Below are positions 8,039 through 15,079 of a stretch of 64,000 bases of DNA, piece after piece. Made by a program: the position numbers and the translations under genes. A model generated the notes under the pieces. It had not been told where the DNA came from. It saw nothing but the letters and a program-made list of their open reading frames with translations, and ran no database searches. The stretch's first letter is position 1, and every line of letters starts with the position of its first letter. The stretch is from a virus, in IMG/VR virus record IMGVR_UViG_3300050821_009780, positions 1 through 64,000 of that record; one strand, 5' to 3'.

Positions 8039-8473
8039 TTATGCCTCTGGGGCAGGCTTCCCCTGCGCACGGGAGGCAGGGGAGGACGGGCCGGGAGGAT
8101 AGTGGACATGCCCGCATGTGCACGTGTGGCGCTTAGTGGTCTTGGCCCTTTGCCTGTATCTCTGCTGCCTCTCCGCTCCTGTGAGGGGAATGCTGTAGGC
8201 AGGCACGGGGGAGGGTGTGTGCACGCTAGGTGTCTGCACAGAGGGGGCTGTATCAGGGGAAGGGGGCTGTACCGGGGCGGCGTCACGGTCGGGCAGGGGG
8301 GTGGTGCCCATGCGGGCACGCTGCCACGGGGGAAGGGAGTTATCAGGATGAGGGGGTGCCATGCCAGGTGACGTTACCACGGGGGAGGCAGGGGAGGTTA
8401 AGGAACTTTCCTCGGGAAGGGGGTGCATCAATGCATCCTTCGGTGCCTGCCCTGTTTCAGCCTTGGCACGCAC
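8039..8473 (-). CDS. Pro/Ser-rich hypothetical protein, 144 aa
   Basis: GTG 8473 overlaps the upstream gene end; an ATG at 8428 with AAGGA upstream is an alternative. Residues ~25-95 are low-complexity Pro/Ser/Thr. The conserved-looking part is TGAERQQRYRQRAKTTKRHT followed by CTCGHVH. AERQxxYRxR helices recur in phage DNA-binding and small hypothetical proteins. It is probably nucleic-acid binding; no specific function is seen. Confidence 0.5.
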   Translation of the reverse strand: MRAKAETGQAPKDALMHPLPEESSLTSPASPVVTSPGMAPPHPDNSLPPWQRARMGTTPLPDRDAAPVQPPSPDTAPSVQTPSVHTPSPVPAYSIPLTGAERQQRYRQRAKTTKRHTCTCGHVHYPPGPSSPASRAQGKPAPEA

Positions 8474-8642
8474 TGCCCTCAGAGGTACCCCTATCGGAAG
8501 GGCAGGCCGTAACCAGGTGGCGGAACTCGCCGGCGTAGTACGCGACAGGCTCGCCGCACACGGCGCACGTCCGCAGCTCGGTCATCATCATGGTAGCCAT
8601 GCCCGTCAGAGTACGCGACGGCTCCCCGCCGCACTGGCACAC
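8457..8642 (-). CDS. small zinc-ribbon-like protein, 61 aa
   Basis: GTG 8642 is chosen because GAGG lies 7-8 nt upstream. GTG 8651 and ATG 8600 are alternatives. Two Cys pairs are visible (CQC near the start and CAVC at about residue 28), giving a possible zinc ribbon. Function unknown. Confidence 0.5.
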   Translation of the reverse strand: MCQCGGEPSRTLTGMATMMMTELRTCAVCGEPVAYYAGEFRHLVTACPSDRGTSEGSACQG

Positions 8643-8659
8643 CTTTTGCACCTCGGGCC

Positions 8660-9052
8660 TTAGCCGTACCCGTGGTAGCGCGCGCCCACGTGGGCGAGAT
8701 GCAGCACGTGGAGCGCATGCCAGTGCTCAAGGTGGAGCACGTGGGCCAGGTGGAGCTCGTGAGCTTGAATCAGCCCCCTATCAGGGGCGGGTGCTCCGCT
8801 CCCGGGCGCGGACGTTTTATTATCCTTGTTCCGGCCGGCCTGGGCTGCCGCGGCGTGCCCGGGCGGTAGGGGCGCGAGCACAGCGGCATGCGGGCCCGTG
8901 TGCTGCCGCAGCGCGGTGCCGGCCCCGTACCCGGCGGCCAGCACCGTTGCCGCTATCCCAGCAACCGCGAGCATCCTGCCCAGCCTGCGGCGCCGGCGCG
9001 GCAGGGCGTGCCTCGGCACGTACCTTACCGGGTGAAGGTGAAGGGGTACCAT
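8660..9052 (-). CDS. membrane-anchored histidine-rich protein
   Basis: 130 residues. A basic N-terminus (HALPRRRRRLGR) precedes one TM segment at about residues 27-46, then a Pro/Ala-rich spacer. The C-terminal ~35 residues have His at regular 3-4 residue steps (HELHLAHVLHLEHWHALHVL), a pattern that would line one face of a helix. Basic residues before the TM suggest the His helix is outside the membrane. Metal binding is inferred; no family recognised. Confidence 0.55.
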   Translation of the reverse strand: MVPLHLHPVRYVPRHALPRRRRRLGRMLAVAGIAATVLAAGYGAGTALRQHTGPHAAVLAPLPPGHAAAAQAGRNKDNKTSAPGSGAPAPDRGLIQAHELHLAHVLHLEHWHALHVLHLAHVGARYHGYG

Positions 9053-9426
9053 CTCGGCTCGCCGTCCGGCCCGTGCGTGTGCGGGTCGAACCCGCCGGCA
9101 TGAGCGTGCTCGGTACCGTCATCCGTGTGTGTGTGCCGCACGGCGTCCCCCGTATCGGTGTGTCTGTGCCGCACGGCGTCCCCCGCCGTGTAGCTGTGCC
9201 CGTGGGCCAGCGCGTCAACCTCGGCCTCGGTAGCCTCACCGATGCGAACGCGCACGTAGCGCCCGTTGGACACATCCCGGTAAACCGCTTCCACGGTGAC
9301 GCCTGCCAGCTCGGACGTACCGACCAGCTCGAAATCGTGGTAGTCGGCCACCACCTCGGCCAGCATCGCCGCCGTGGAGGCGAACGAGTACAGCCCGGAC
9401 GCGTACTCGGGCTTTTCGCCGCTCAT
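9025..9426 (-). CDS. hypothetical protein with His-rich tail, 133 aa
   Basis: An N-terminal alpha/beta domain (GLYSFASTAAMLAEVVADYH, then YVRVRIGEATEAEVDAL) is followed by a tail with two near-repeats, GDAVRHRHTDT and GDAVRHTHTDD, and then EHAHAGGFDPHTHG. It overlaps the preceding membrane-anchored His-rich gene by 28 nt, so the two may share a metal. Function unknown. Confidence 0.6.
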   Translation of the reverse strand: MSGEKPEYASGLYSFASTAAMLAEVVADYHDFELVGTSELAGVTVEAVYRDVSNGRYVRVRIGEATEAEVDALAHGHSYTAGDAVRHRHTDTGDAVRHTHTDDGTEHAHAGGFDPHTHGPDGEPRWYPFTFTR

Positions 9427-9620
9427 GACCCATCCTTGACGCTCGCCGCCCGCAGCACGCTCAGCCTGAGATCGTACGTCTGCTCGATATGGTGCATGGC
9501 CTCGGCGTGCCGCCGCAGCTCGGCCATGGTGTTCTCACGGTGCTTGTCGCGCTCGTGATCGATGGACCGGATGCGCTCACTCTCAGCCTCGGCCCTGATC
9601 TCTTCCTCGGTGTAGCTCAC
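9423..9620 (-). CDS. hypothetical coiled-coil protein, 65 aa
   Basis: Almost entirely charged helix (SYTEEEIRAEAESERIRSID ...), predicted coiled coil with no Cys and no membrane segment. Both ends overlap neighbours by 4 nt, so it belongs to the same translationally coupled string. Function unknown. Confidence 0.65.
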   Translation of the reverse strand: MSYTEEEIRAEAESERIRSIDHERDKHRENTMAELRRHAEAMHHIEQTYDLRLSVLRAASVKDGS

Positions 9621-9901
9621 GACACCTCCTGACGGGCATTGCGGTGCGCCTCGATAGTGAAGCCGCGCATGCCGTCGCTGTGCATGTCCAACCCCTCGGC
9701 CGACGTCGCCGTCAGCGTGAGGTTGCCGTCCTTGTCGGCGAACCCGTGCACCCGCAGCGCCACCACGGACTCGCCGTGGTGCCAGACGCGGACCTCGGTC
9801 TCGAAGCCGCCCTCTTTTCCGCGCGGCCCGGTCGCCTGTGCCGTCTTGGCCCCGTCTACTACCGTCGTGATCCAGAAGTTCCTGCCAGGTCCCATGCCCA
9901 T
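9617..9901 (-). CDS. hypothetical protein, 94 aa
   Basis: Beta-rich small protein (RNFWITTVVDGAK, TEVRVWHHGESVVALRVHGF, GNLTLTATSAEG) with no catalytic motif. It is stop-start coupled with the coiled-coil gene downstream. No family recognised. Confidence 0.65.
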   Translation of the reverse strand: MGMGPGRNFWITTVVDGAKTAQATGPRGKEGGFETEVRVWHHGESVVALRVHGFADKDGNLTLTATSAEGLDMHSDGMRGFTIEAHRNARQEVS

Positions 9902-9907
9902 GTCACT

Positions 9908-10171
9908 TCAGTTCCCCTCGGTAGTTGTCTCGTTTTCGCTGTGCCCCGCAGCAAGCCACGGGGCGAACCCTGCCGGGTCGTTTCCGGCCGCACACCAGCG
10001 GTAGAACGCTGCCTCACGGCGCACCGCCGCAACCCCGCCGTGCGGGTCGTAGTCCGCGCCTAGGTAGCGCGCCCGCCATGCCTTCCGCAGCGTGTCCAGC
10101 TCATCCTGCGCGTCGCGGTCTCTCAGGTTGAGGACCGGCCGGCCGTGCGTGCTGTGCTCGGGGTAGCTCAC
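9908..10171 (-). CDS. hypothetical protein, 87 aa
   Basis: Helical and charged, with LRDRDAQDELDTLRKAWRAR and AVRREAAFYRWCAAG. The start MSYPEHST resembles starts of nearby genes (MSYTEEE, MSYETVN), hinting at small-gene duplication. It overlaps the next gene by 4 nt. Function unknown. Confidence 0.65.
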   Translation of the reverse strand: MSYPEHSTHGRPVLNLRDRDAQDELDTLRKAWRARYLGADYDPHGGVAAVRREAAFYRWCAAGNDPAGFAPWLAAGHSENETTTEGN

Positions 10172-10416
10172 GGTGCCTCCTGCAGTGTCGAAAGGTCTAC
10201 GTACCGCGCGGCGTCGGCCACGCTGGCCACGTCGGCCACCAGCCAGCCGTGGGCGGTGCGGTCGATGCCCGCCCGCTTGGCCGCATCCTGGTGGACGGGG
10301 ACGGTGTGCCCGTCGGGCAGCTTCACCGTGTCGTGCTCGACCCGGATGACCTGCCGGCCGTCGATGCTGATGACGCTCAGGTGCCAGTGGCCGTCTTTCG
10401 AGACGTAGCCGCTCAC
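10168..10416 (-). CDS. hypothetical protein, 82 aa
   Basis: Two-part alpha/beta protein: KDGHWHLSVISIDGRQVIRV then a loop with KLPDGHTVPVHQD and a helix. No known motif. Start and stop overlap neighbours by 4 nt. Confidence 0.65.
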   Translation of the reverse strand: MSGYVSKDGHWHLSVISIDGRQVIRVEHDTVKLPDGHTVPVHQDAAKRAGIDRTAHGWLVADVASVADAARYVDLSTLQEAP

Positions 10417-10625
10417 AGCGGCCTCACCCGCGAGAAACTGACCATCTCGGTACCGTGGCCGAAACGGACGCGCGCCCAGTGGCCCGACTCCGCCTCGAAA
10501 AGCTCGGTGATGCTGCCGTAGCGGACGAACCGGCCGGCCTTGACCGATACGCCGTCGCCGGGCCGGTAGGTGACCTCGCCGTGCCGTACGGCCTCGACCT
10601 TGCGGTAACTGTCGGTCCTGGTCAT
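10413..10625 (-). CDS. SH3-like small protein, 70 aa
   Basis: First gene after a palindromic promoter-like element, with AGGGGG upstream of ATG 10625. The pattern GDGVSVKAGRFVRYGSITELFE and SGHWARVRFGHGTEMVSFSRVRPL is that of a small SH3-like beta barrel. Role unknown. Confidence 0.6.
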   Translation of the reverse strand: MTRTDSYRKVEAVRHGEVTYRPGDGVSVKAGRFVRYGSITELFEAESGHWARVRFGHGTEMVSFSRVRPL

Positions 10626-10656
10626 TTCGCGCCCCCTGCGTGTTGCCCTGTACCCT

Positions 10657-10686
10657 CTACAACTTGGTCAAGGCCAAGTCTATTCC
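10657..10686 (-). promoter_or_regulatory. palindromic intercistronic element, copy 1
   Basis: On the minus strand: GGAATA, then ACTTGG-CCTTGA-CCAAGT, then TGTAGA. It starts inside the stop region of the upstream gene and ends 32 nt before ATG 10625. The inverted ACTTGG/CCAAGT and flanks recur at 11.2, 12.4, 13.3 and 16.3 kb, which argues for a shared operator/promoter. Confidence 0.65.
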
Positions 10687-10949
10687 TCAGTCGGAACCCA
10701 CTTGCCGTCTCGCCACTCGGCGTTGCTCACCCGCATGTACCCGCCGGTGGACAGCCCCTTCATGTAGCGCACGTCCGGCCACCTGTACTCGACCGGCCGC
10801 AGCCCCAGCCTGCGGCGGTGCGCCATGTGCGGGACGTGCTGCATTGACATGCGGGCCGGGGGACGCTTCGGTGCCCACCCGCACTCGCAGCCGATGAGGT
10901 GGTTCGCCGCGAACGGCCAGTGGCCATCCGTCTCGGCCTCGGTACTCAC
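10680..10949 (-). CDS. hypothetical protein, 89 aa
   Basis: GTG 10949 overlaps the upstream TGA. HWPFAANHLIGCECGWAPKR has a His/Cys cluster, followed by a basic stretch (HMAHRRRLGLRPVEYRWPDV) and ending SNAEWRDGKWVPTEE. Probably a small metal- or nucleic-acid-binding protein; no family recognised. Confidence 0.6.
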   Translation of the reverse strand: MSTEAETDGHWPFAANHLIGCECGWAPKRPPARMSMQHVPHMAHRRRLGLRPVEYRWPDVRYMKGLSTGGYMRVSNAEWRDGKWVPTEE

Positions 10950-11173
10950 GCTGTTGCTTCCTTCCTTGCCCGCCACGCCCGGCACACCTTGACCAGGACG
11001 ATTAGCCCCAGCTCGTCGGCCGGGCCGGGTATGGCCAGGCACAGCAGGCACAGCAGCAGCTTGAGCCACCACGGGCCGGGCAGCGCCCGCCACATCTCGC
11101 GCGCCTCGTCCTTGAGCCACCACCACAGCCAGGATGCGTAGAAGCTCCCGTACTCTCTCATGCTCTCGCTCAT
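10946..11173 (-). CDS. small membrane-associated protein, 75 aa
   Basis: A Trp-rich amphipathic N-terminus (FYASWLWWWLKDEAREMWRA) precedes a hydrophobic segment at about residues 36-62 and a basic C-terminus. First gene after palindromic element copy 2. Role unknown. Confidence 0.55.
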   Translation of the reverse strand: MSESMREYGSFYASWLWWWLKDEAREMWRALPGPWWLKLLLCLLCLAIPGPADELGLIVLVKVCRAWRARKEATA

Positions 11174-11178
11174 GCCCT

Positions 11179-12282
11179 CTATAACTTGGCCTGAGCCAAG
11201 TTTATTTCCCTTTCGTCGGGCAGCACGGAGAAGAACAGGAACCCGCCCGACTCGTCGGTGGTCTGCGCCCCCGAGCTGTCCGCGACCGGGCCGGCCTGCC
11301 AGGTCAGCTTGTGGCCGGTCAGCTTCTCCGCGTGCGACTGCGCCTCGGCCGGGGTGGCGAACTCCCCTTCCACTTTCGCGGTGCGGTGCCCGCCGCCGGA
11401 CTGGTACAGCTCCCAGAAGCGCTCGGCGTGCCCTTCAGCGTCGTCGGCCGGCACAGCGGAATCCTCGCTGATCTCGTACCCGCGCGAGGACTTCATTTTC
11501 TCGGCCAGCTCCTCGACCTCGACCGGCCACACCAGGCAGGTGTCGTTCCCCGTGCCCGTGATGACGTAGCGGATGCCCGTTTCGCTATCCGAGAGAGCAT
11601 TGGCCTTCTCCACCGTCAGCGCCCGCGCGCTGCTCGCCTTGTCCTTGTCCGGGCGGCCGATGCGCAGCACCACCCGGCAGGCATCTGTCAGCCCCTTGCT
11701 GCCGGCGGTCGCGCCCGACTTGACCGAATGGTGCGTCAGCACCAGCGCTGCGCGCTGCTTGGCCGCGAACACCTCCAGCGGGTCGATGACGGCCCGCGCC
11801 CCCTTGTTGGTGGCCAGGTTGACCGACGACACGGCGTACAGCGGGTCGATGACGATGAGCCCCACGTGCCGCCCGGTCAGCTGCTCGACCTCGGCCACGG
11901 CGCGCTGCAGGGTGCCGTCGTTCACGCTCTCGGGCAGGGTGAAGCGGGTGCCGTCCGCGAACACGGTGAGGTTGAACACCAGCGCCTGGTCAGCCCCAGC
12001 GGCGGTCAGACGCCACGCTACGGCCTCGTTGGGGTCATCCTCGGGTGCAACCAGGATGACGGCCTCCGGCTCGCGTACGGCGCTCTCCGGCTCGCCGGGG
12101 AAGGGCCGGCCCGTCGTCACCCGCGCGGCCATGTCGATGGTCAGCAGCCCCTTGCCGGTGCCGCCGGGGGCCACCAGCAGCGTGACGTGCCGGCGGAGGA
12201 ACCACCCCTCCCACAGCGGGTCCACTTCCTTGGTCGGAATATTGGTGAACGGGACGGCCAGAAGCTTGCTCACGTCGGTCAT
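11179..12282 (-). CDS. RepA-like/AAA_25 RecA-fold ATPase
   Basis: 367 residues. VTLLVAPGGTGKGLLTIDMA (about residues 33-52) is a Walker A and HVGLIVIDPLYAVSS (about 138-152) a Walker B. VLTHHSVKSG at about 179 matches the Thr-His-His sensor of RSF1010 RepA-type hexameric helicases. In phages this family acts in replication as helicase or helicase loader. The extra C-terminal ~110 residues (ELYQSGGGHRTAKVEGEFAT) look like a small separate domain. It is the only recognisable replication gene here and is surrounded by tiny coupled genes. The 3' codons lie inside palindromic element copy 2. Confidence 0.8.
   Translation of the reverse strand: MTDVSKLLAVPFTNIPTKEVDPLWEGWFLRRHVTLLVAPGGTGKGLLTIDMAARVTTGRPFPGEPESAVREPEAVILVAPEDDPNEAVAWRLTAAGADQALVFNLTVFADGTRFTLPESVNDGTLQRAVAEVEQLTGRHVGLIVIDPLYAVSSVNLATNKGARAVIDPLEVFAAKQRAALVLTHHSVKSGATAGSKGLTDACRVVLRIGRPDKDKASSARALTVEKANALSDSETGIRYVITGTGNDTCLVWPVEVEELAEKMKSSRGYEISEDSAVPADDAEGHAERFWELYQSGGGHRTAKVEGEFATPAEAQSHAEKLTGHKLTWQAGPVADSSGAQTTDESGGFLFFSVLPDEREINLAQAKL
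11180..11209 (-). promoter_or_regulatory. palindromic intercistronic element, copy 2
   Basis: Minus strand: GGAAATAA, ACTTGG-CTCAGG-CCAAGT, TATAGA. It overlaps the last codons of the ATPase gene and ends 6 nt before the next ATG. Confidence 0.65.
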
Positions 12283-12356
12283 GACCGGTCACCCCTCACG
12301 TAAGCCTCACGAACTAGCTCACCGGCATCCCTGTAATTCCTGCGCTGCCTGCTCAT
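12279..12356 (-). CDS. 25-residue peptide gene
   Basis: ATG 12356 has a strong GGGGAGG site 7 nt upstream. The peptide (SRQRRNYRDAGELVREAYVR) is basic and helical, and its TGA overlaps the ATG of the ATPase gene. It may be a leader that couples ATPase translation to the upstream promoter-like element, or a functional micro-protein. Confidence 0.5.
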   Translation of the reverse strand: MSRQRRNYRDAGELVREAYVRGDRS

Positions 12357-12379
12357 ATCCTGCCTCCCCTGCTTGCCTC

Positions 12380-12410
12380 GTATAACTTGGTACGAGCCAA
12401 GTCTTATTCC
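12380..12410 (-). promoter_or_regulatory. palindromic intercistronic element, copy 3
   Basis: Minus strand: GGAATAAG, ACTTGG-CTCGTA-CCAAGT, TATACG. It begins at the TAA of the 49-residue gene and lies 24 nt before the ATG of the 25-residue peptide that leads into the ATPase. Confidence 0.65.
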
Positions 12411-12553
12411 GCAGACTGCCTCCCGAGCAAAGCCAGCTTCCACAGCGCCTCGAAGGCCAGCCCGTCGGTCACCGCCTGCTCACCGGAGGTCGGCACTTCC
12501 GCCATCCTGCGCTCCAGGTAGCGGAGCGCCTGGTTCGGTGTCATGTCGCTCAT
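12404..12553 (-). CDS. hypothetical protein, 49 aa
   Basis: Start ATG 12553 overlaps the upstream TGA. A small helical protein (MTPNQALRYLERRMAEVP ... FEALWKLALLGR). No family recognised. Its stop codon lies in palindromic element copy 3. Confidence 0.6.
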   Translation of the reverse strand: MSDMTPNQALRYLERRMAEVPTSGEQAVTDGLAFEALWKLALLGRQSAE

Positions 12554-12885
12554 GCGGACGGTGCCTCCTCGGGCTGGACGTGGTTCGCGTTCATGACCTC
12601 GACCATGCGCAGCGCGCACGCCGCACAGTACGGACCCCACTTCATGCCGTCGTCGATGTGCGGGTAGACACGCCAGAGCGCGCCGTCCCACAGCAGTGCG
12701 CGCTGGTCGGTCGTCTGAATGAGGCAGTTATGGCACGTAGTCGCCTCGGCTCCTGCCCGTTCCGCGTAGCGCGGGTCGCAGTCGATGATGAACGGGCACG
12801 CGTCATCGAAGACGCAGGTATCAGCCGCATGACACCGGCTGGCCTTCGCCTGGTCCAGGGTGTCGCCTAGGTTGTCGTCGCTCAT
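12550..12885 (-). CDS. Cys-rich probable zinc protein, 111 aa
   Basis: ATG 12885 follows GGGGAG by 8 nt. Eight Cys are arranged as CHAADTC, then C and C around CPFIIDC, then CHNC and CAAC pairs, so one or two zinc sites are likely. It ends NHVQPEEAPSA. Function unknown; a nucleic-acid or protein adaptor is plausible. Confidence 0.6.
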   Translation of the reverse strand: MSDDNLGDTLDQAKASRCHAADTCVFDDACPFIIDCDPRYAERAGAEATTCHNCLIQTTDQRALLWDGALWRVYPHIDDGMKWGPYCAACALRMVEVMNANHVQPEEAPSA

Positions 12886-12917
12886 GTTGTTGCTCCCCTT
12901 GCCTTGAGACAAGTCTA

Positions 12918-12949
12918 GCAGGGCACTTGACTTTGGCCAAGTGCCCTGC
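12918..12949 (-). terminator. 12-bp stem hairpin
   Basis: GCAGGGCACTTG and CAAGTGCCCTGC pair perfectly around an 8-nt loop, 6 nt past the TAA of the 33-residue gene. Directly after it on the minus strand is ACTTGTCTCAAGGCAAG, a degenerate relative of the palindromic elements. The site may therefore end one transcript and start the next. Confidence 0.65.
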
Positions 12950-12954
12950 TGACG

Positions 12955-13056
12955 TTACGGTTCGGTGTGCTGCTTGACTTCGTTGCGGACGCTCAGTGCC
13001 AGCGCGATGCCGCCGATGCCGGCGTCAAACCTGAAACCGGACTCCGTGGATGACAA
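12955..13056 (-). CDS. 33-residue peptide gene
   Basis: TTG 13056 with AAGGTG 4-6 nt upstream; it overlaps the end of the previous gene by 32 nt. The peptide SSTESGFRFDAGIGGIALAL plus SVRNEVKQHTEP has a short hydrophobic middle. Coding status is tentative: the frame is protein-like and is closed by a terminator. Confidence 0.35.
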   Translation of the reverse strand: MSSTESGFRFDAGIGGIALALSVRNEVKQHTEP

Positions 13057-13267
13057 GCCGCACCTTGTCGTTCATGCGCGCGGTGAACTCGAAGGGAACC
13101 TCGTGCAGCCCCTGGTTGCGCCTACGGGCAGCCTGGTCCCTGTTACGCTCAGTGGCAGCCAGGGCCAGCGGATGGCGCTCAGCTACCTGCTCGCGCCACG
13201 CAACATCGCGCTGCTCTTGCGCGGCTTCCTGCAGTTCCTCTTCGGTGAGACTGTCGTCTAGGTACAT
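13025..13267 (-). CDS. hypothetical protein, 80 aa
   Basis: Acidic N-terminal helix (YLDDSLTEEELQEAAQEQ), a basic middle (RNRDQAARRRNQGL) and a beta-rich end (PFEFTARMNDKVRLVIHGVR). First gene after palindromic element copy 4. No family recognised. Confidence 0.6.
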   Translation of the reverse strand: MYLDDSLTEEELQEAAQEQRDVAWREQVAERHPLALAATERNRDQAARRRNQGLHEVPFEFTARMNDKVRLVIHGVRFQV

Positions 13268-13315
13268 GGCTGCGACCTTTCGCCCCGGCCCGGCTCCCCC
13301 GGACCTTCGTGCTCA

Positions 13316-13345
13316 GTATAACTTGGCTTGAGCCAAATGTATTCC
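13316..13345 (-). promoter_or_regulatory. palindromic intercistronic element, copy 4
   Basis: Minus strand: GGAATACA, then TTTGG-CTCAAG-CCAAGT, then TATACT. TATACT is a good -10 sequence. It lies 48 nt before ATG 13267. One arm has a T for C, so this copy is slightly asymmetric. Confidence 0.65.
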
Positions 13346-13359
13346 GCTGGCGAAAAGTA

Positions 13360-13572
13360 TTATCCGACCTTCGCCGGGCCTGCGTAGACGTTGATGCAGC
13401 CCTGCGCGCACGCGTCGAAGCCCTCGCGGGCATACCAGCAGCCGGCGTCCTTGCAGGTGACCGCTTTCGGCGGCTCGGGCGGGCGGCCCCACAGGTGGTG
13501 CCAGGACACGGCGACAGCCGCATGGCGCTCGGTGCTGATCGCGGTGCAGGCATCGCTGTCCGAGACGTTCAC
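13360..13572 (-). CDS. Cys-rich hypothetical protein, 70 aa
   Basis: GTG 13572 overlaps the upstream TGA. The C-terminal half has CKDAGCWYAREGFDACAQGC, a four-Cys pattern suggesting a zinc site. The N-terminal half has TERHAAVAVSWHHLWGRPPE. Function unknown. Confidence 0.6.
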   Translation of the reverse strand: MNVSDSDACTAISTERHAAVAVSWHHLWGRPPEPPKAVTCKDAGCWYAREGFDACAQGCINVYAGPAKVG

Positions 13573-13688
13573 CTCGCCAGGACCTGGCAGCCGCAGCCGG
13601 CGTGAGCGCACACCAGCCACGGGAAGGTGTCCTCAGTTCCGGTGTGCGCGGTCAGCGGGTGAGTGCAATCGTGCTCAGGGGGGTTCAT
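13569..13688 (-). CDS. 39-residue Cys/His protein
   Basis: ATG 13688 with AGGAC upstream; the stop overlaps the next GTG (GTGA). The peptide has HDCTHPLTAH and then VCAHAGCGCQVLAR, giving four Cys and several His, probably one zinc site. Confidence 0.55.
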   Translation of the reverse strand: MNPPEHDCTHPLTAHTGTEDTFPWLVCAHAGCGCQVLAR

Positions 13689-13706
13689 GTCCTGTTAATA
13701 CGGCAG

Positions 13707-14006
13707 TCACAGCCTGGCCACCTGGCGCTGCGCCCACTCAAGCACCCGGTCCACGCTCAGGTCGCTGCCGTATTTCTCGTCGTACTCGTCGCCCCAGAAG
13801 TCTGCCCGGTCGGGGTTGTCCCTGAGCTGACTGCGGATGCAGTGCTCAATGTGCGCCTTGCTGTAGTTGCGCAGATCAGATTCCTCCCTCGGCCTCGTGT
13901 AGGCGATGAACAGGGAAGCGGCCTTGTTCCTGCTCACCACGTGCTGGACGGATATCTTGGCCACCGGCGTGCCGTCAGACTGGCGCTTCCAGTTGAACCT
14001 GATCAC
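13707..14006 (-). CDS. hypothetical protein, 99 aa
   Basis: GTG 14006 (MIRFNWKRQSDGTPVAKISV). Alpha/beta N-terminus, then a charged helical region with DFWGDEYDEKYGSDLSVDR and an amphipathic C-terminus. It overlaps the upstream gene by 32 nt. No family recognised. Confidence 0.6.
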   Translation of the reverse strand: MIRFNWKRQSDGTPVAKISVQHVVSRNKAASLFIAYTRPREESDLRNYSKAHIEHCIRSQLRDNPDRADFWGDEYDEKYGSDLSVDRVLEWAQRQVARL

Positions 14007-14268
14007 TTCCGTGCCCCCTTCCCCTCTTGCCCCGGTACCAGATGGCACCCAGCAGCGGCATAGAGCCGACCAGCGTGCCGATGCGCAGCGGGACCACGGC
14101 CCCGTGGCGCTTGCCGTGCACCGCCGCCGCCTGGGGGGCCTGGGGAGCGGCGCTCTCCCGGCTGCCGAAGATGCCCGCCAGAATCGGGGCGGCATCGTCC
14201 GGCCCGTCTGCGGCGTAGACGGCGTAGACGAACACCTGGCGGCCCAGCCCCACGCTCTTCCTAGGCAC
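13975..14268 (-). CDS. hypothetical protein, 97 aa
   Basis: GTG 14268 is chosen because GAGGGAA lies 4 nt upstream and the start overlaps the previous TAG. It has QVFVYAVYAADGPDDAAPIL, an Ala/Pro/Gln linker, and a possible short membrane segment (GTLVGSMPLLGAIWYRG) with a basic end. Function unknown. Confidence 0.5.
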   Translation of the reverse strand: MPRKSVGLGRQVFVYAVYAADGPDDAAPILAGIFGSRESAAPQAPQAAAVHGKRHGAVVPLRIGTLVGSMPLLGAIWYRGKRGRGHGSDQVQLEAPV

Positions 14269-14509
14269 TAGCTTCCCTCGCGTTGACCAGTGCCGTCCTG
14301 AACGCGACAAGGTCGTCAACCGTTCCGGTGTTGACGAGAACCTGGTAGTACCGCCTCTGCGCCGTATCAGCCGACGACTCCAGCTTCCCGAGCGCCTCCA
14401 GCGCGCGGCCGAGAGAGCACTCCAGCTTCTCAGCGTACGGCTGACCGAAAGTGACCAGGTACTTGGTTTCCCGCCTGATCTCGATCACAGGATCTACCTC
14501 TACTCGCAT
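14261..14509 (-). CDS. hypothetical protein, 82 aa
   Basis: MRVEVDPVIEIRRETKYLVT starts a strand-rich part, followed by a helix (AEKLECSLGRALEALGKLES) and VDDLVAFRTALVNAR. Soluble, no motif recognised. It overlaps both neighbours. Confidence 0.6.
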   Translation of the reverse strand: MRVEVDPVIEIRRETKYLVTFGQPYAEKLECSLGRALEALGKLESSADTAQRRYYQVLVNTGTVDDLVAFRTALVNAREASA

Positions 14510-14658
14510 GTCCGTGCCGTCCATTCCGGGGTGTCTTCCAGGCCAGTGCCTCGCGGGCCGCCCATGCGGGACATAGTGGCCAGCAGGTCCAGCTCGTCGA
14601 TGCTGTAGTTGCGCATGACCAGCAGTGCGAACTGGCCCTGCAGCGGGTCCAGGTTCAC
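14500..14658 (-). CDS. hypothetical protein, 52 aa
   Basis: GTG 14658 overlaps the preceding TGA. The sequence NLDPLQGQFALLVMRNYS is followed by DELDLLATMSRMGGPRG, a small helical protein. No family recognised. Confidence 0.55.
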   Translation of the reverse strand: MNLDPLQGQFALLVMRNYSIDELDLLATMSRMGGPRGTGLEDTPEWTARTCE

Positions 14659-14849
14659 GGGACGGCGCTCCCGTCATCGATGCCGTACCCGCCCCGGCGC
14701 ACCTTCTCGGCCGTGGTGGTGCCGCCGTGCTCCTCCAGGTAGCCGATAAACCACTCGGCCTGCTCGGCGGTGGGGTAGCGGGTGACTACGCACGGCGGAT
14801 CGCTTTCCTCATCCACCACGGCCACCGGGTTGACTGTCTCGTAGCTCAC
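14655..14849 (-). CDS. hypothetical protein, 64 aa
   Basis: GTG 14849 (GTGA overlap). MSYETVNPVAVVDEESDPPC and VVTRYPTAEQAEWFIGYLEE read as a strand-helix protein of the kind often encoded in phage early regions. Function unknown. Confidence 0.6.
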   Translation of the reverse strand: MSYETVNPVAVVDEESDPPCVVTRYPTAEQAEWFIGYLEEHGGTTTAEKVRRGGYGIDDGSAVP

Positions 14850-15079
14850 CAGTTGGTCCCATCCTTCACGTTGCGCGCGGCCTCGGCGGCATCCCCGATG
14901 AGACTGCACACGTCGCGGGCCAGCGCCCGTGCCTCGGTCTTCTCGGCCTCGGTCAGCGGCCCGCGCTTCATGAGAGCCAGCTCGCGGATGCGCCTGGCCT
15001 TGGCCAGCGCGTCATCCAGGTAGTCGCACAGCTCGTCGGCGAACGGGTACAGCTCCTCCTCAAGCGGGTAGCCGCTCAC
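14846..15079 (-). CDS. hypothetical helical protein, 77 aa
   Basis: GTG 15079 overlaps the upstream TGA. Mostly charged helix (EEELYPFADELCDYLDDALA ... TEAEKTEARALARDVCSLIG). No family recognised. Confidence 0.6.
   Translation of the reverse strand: MSGYPLEEELYPFADELCDYLDDALAKARRIRELALMKRGPLTEAEKTEARALARDVCSLIGDAAEAARNVKDGTNW

Noticed and set aside
7708-8319. 203-codon minus ORF across the GTGACC repeat region
   Set aside because: Pro/Arg-rich, overlaps a better gene (8039-8473), lacks a start context.
9025-9110. tRNA-like GGGTCGAACCC motif
   Set aside because: It lies inside a coding gene (encoding GGFDPHTHG) and no acceptor or anticodon arms can be folded around it.
9120-9190. Short tandem repeat resembling a CRISPR unit
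   Set aside because: Only two copies of a GTGCCGCACGGCGTCCCC word; it encodes the duplicated GDAVRH segment and has no spacers.
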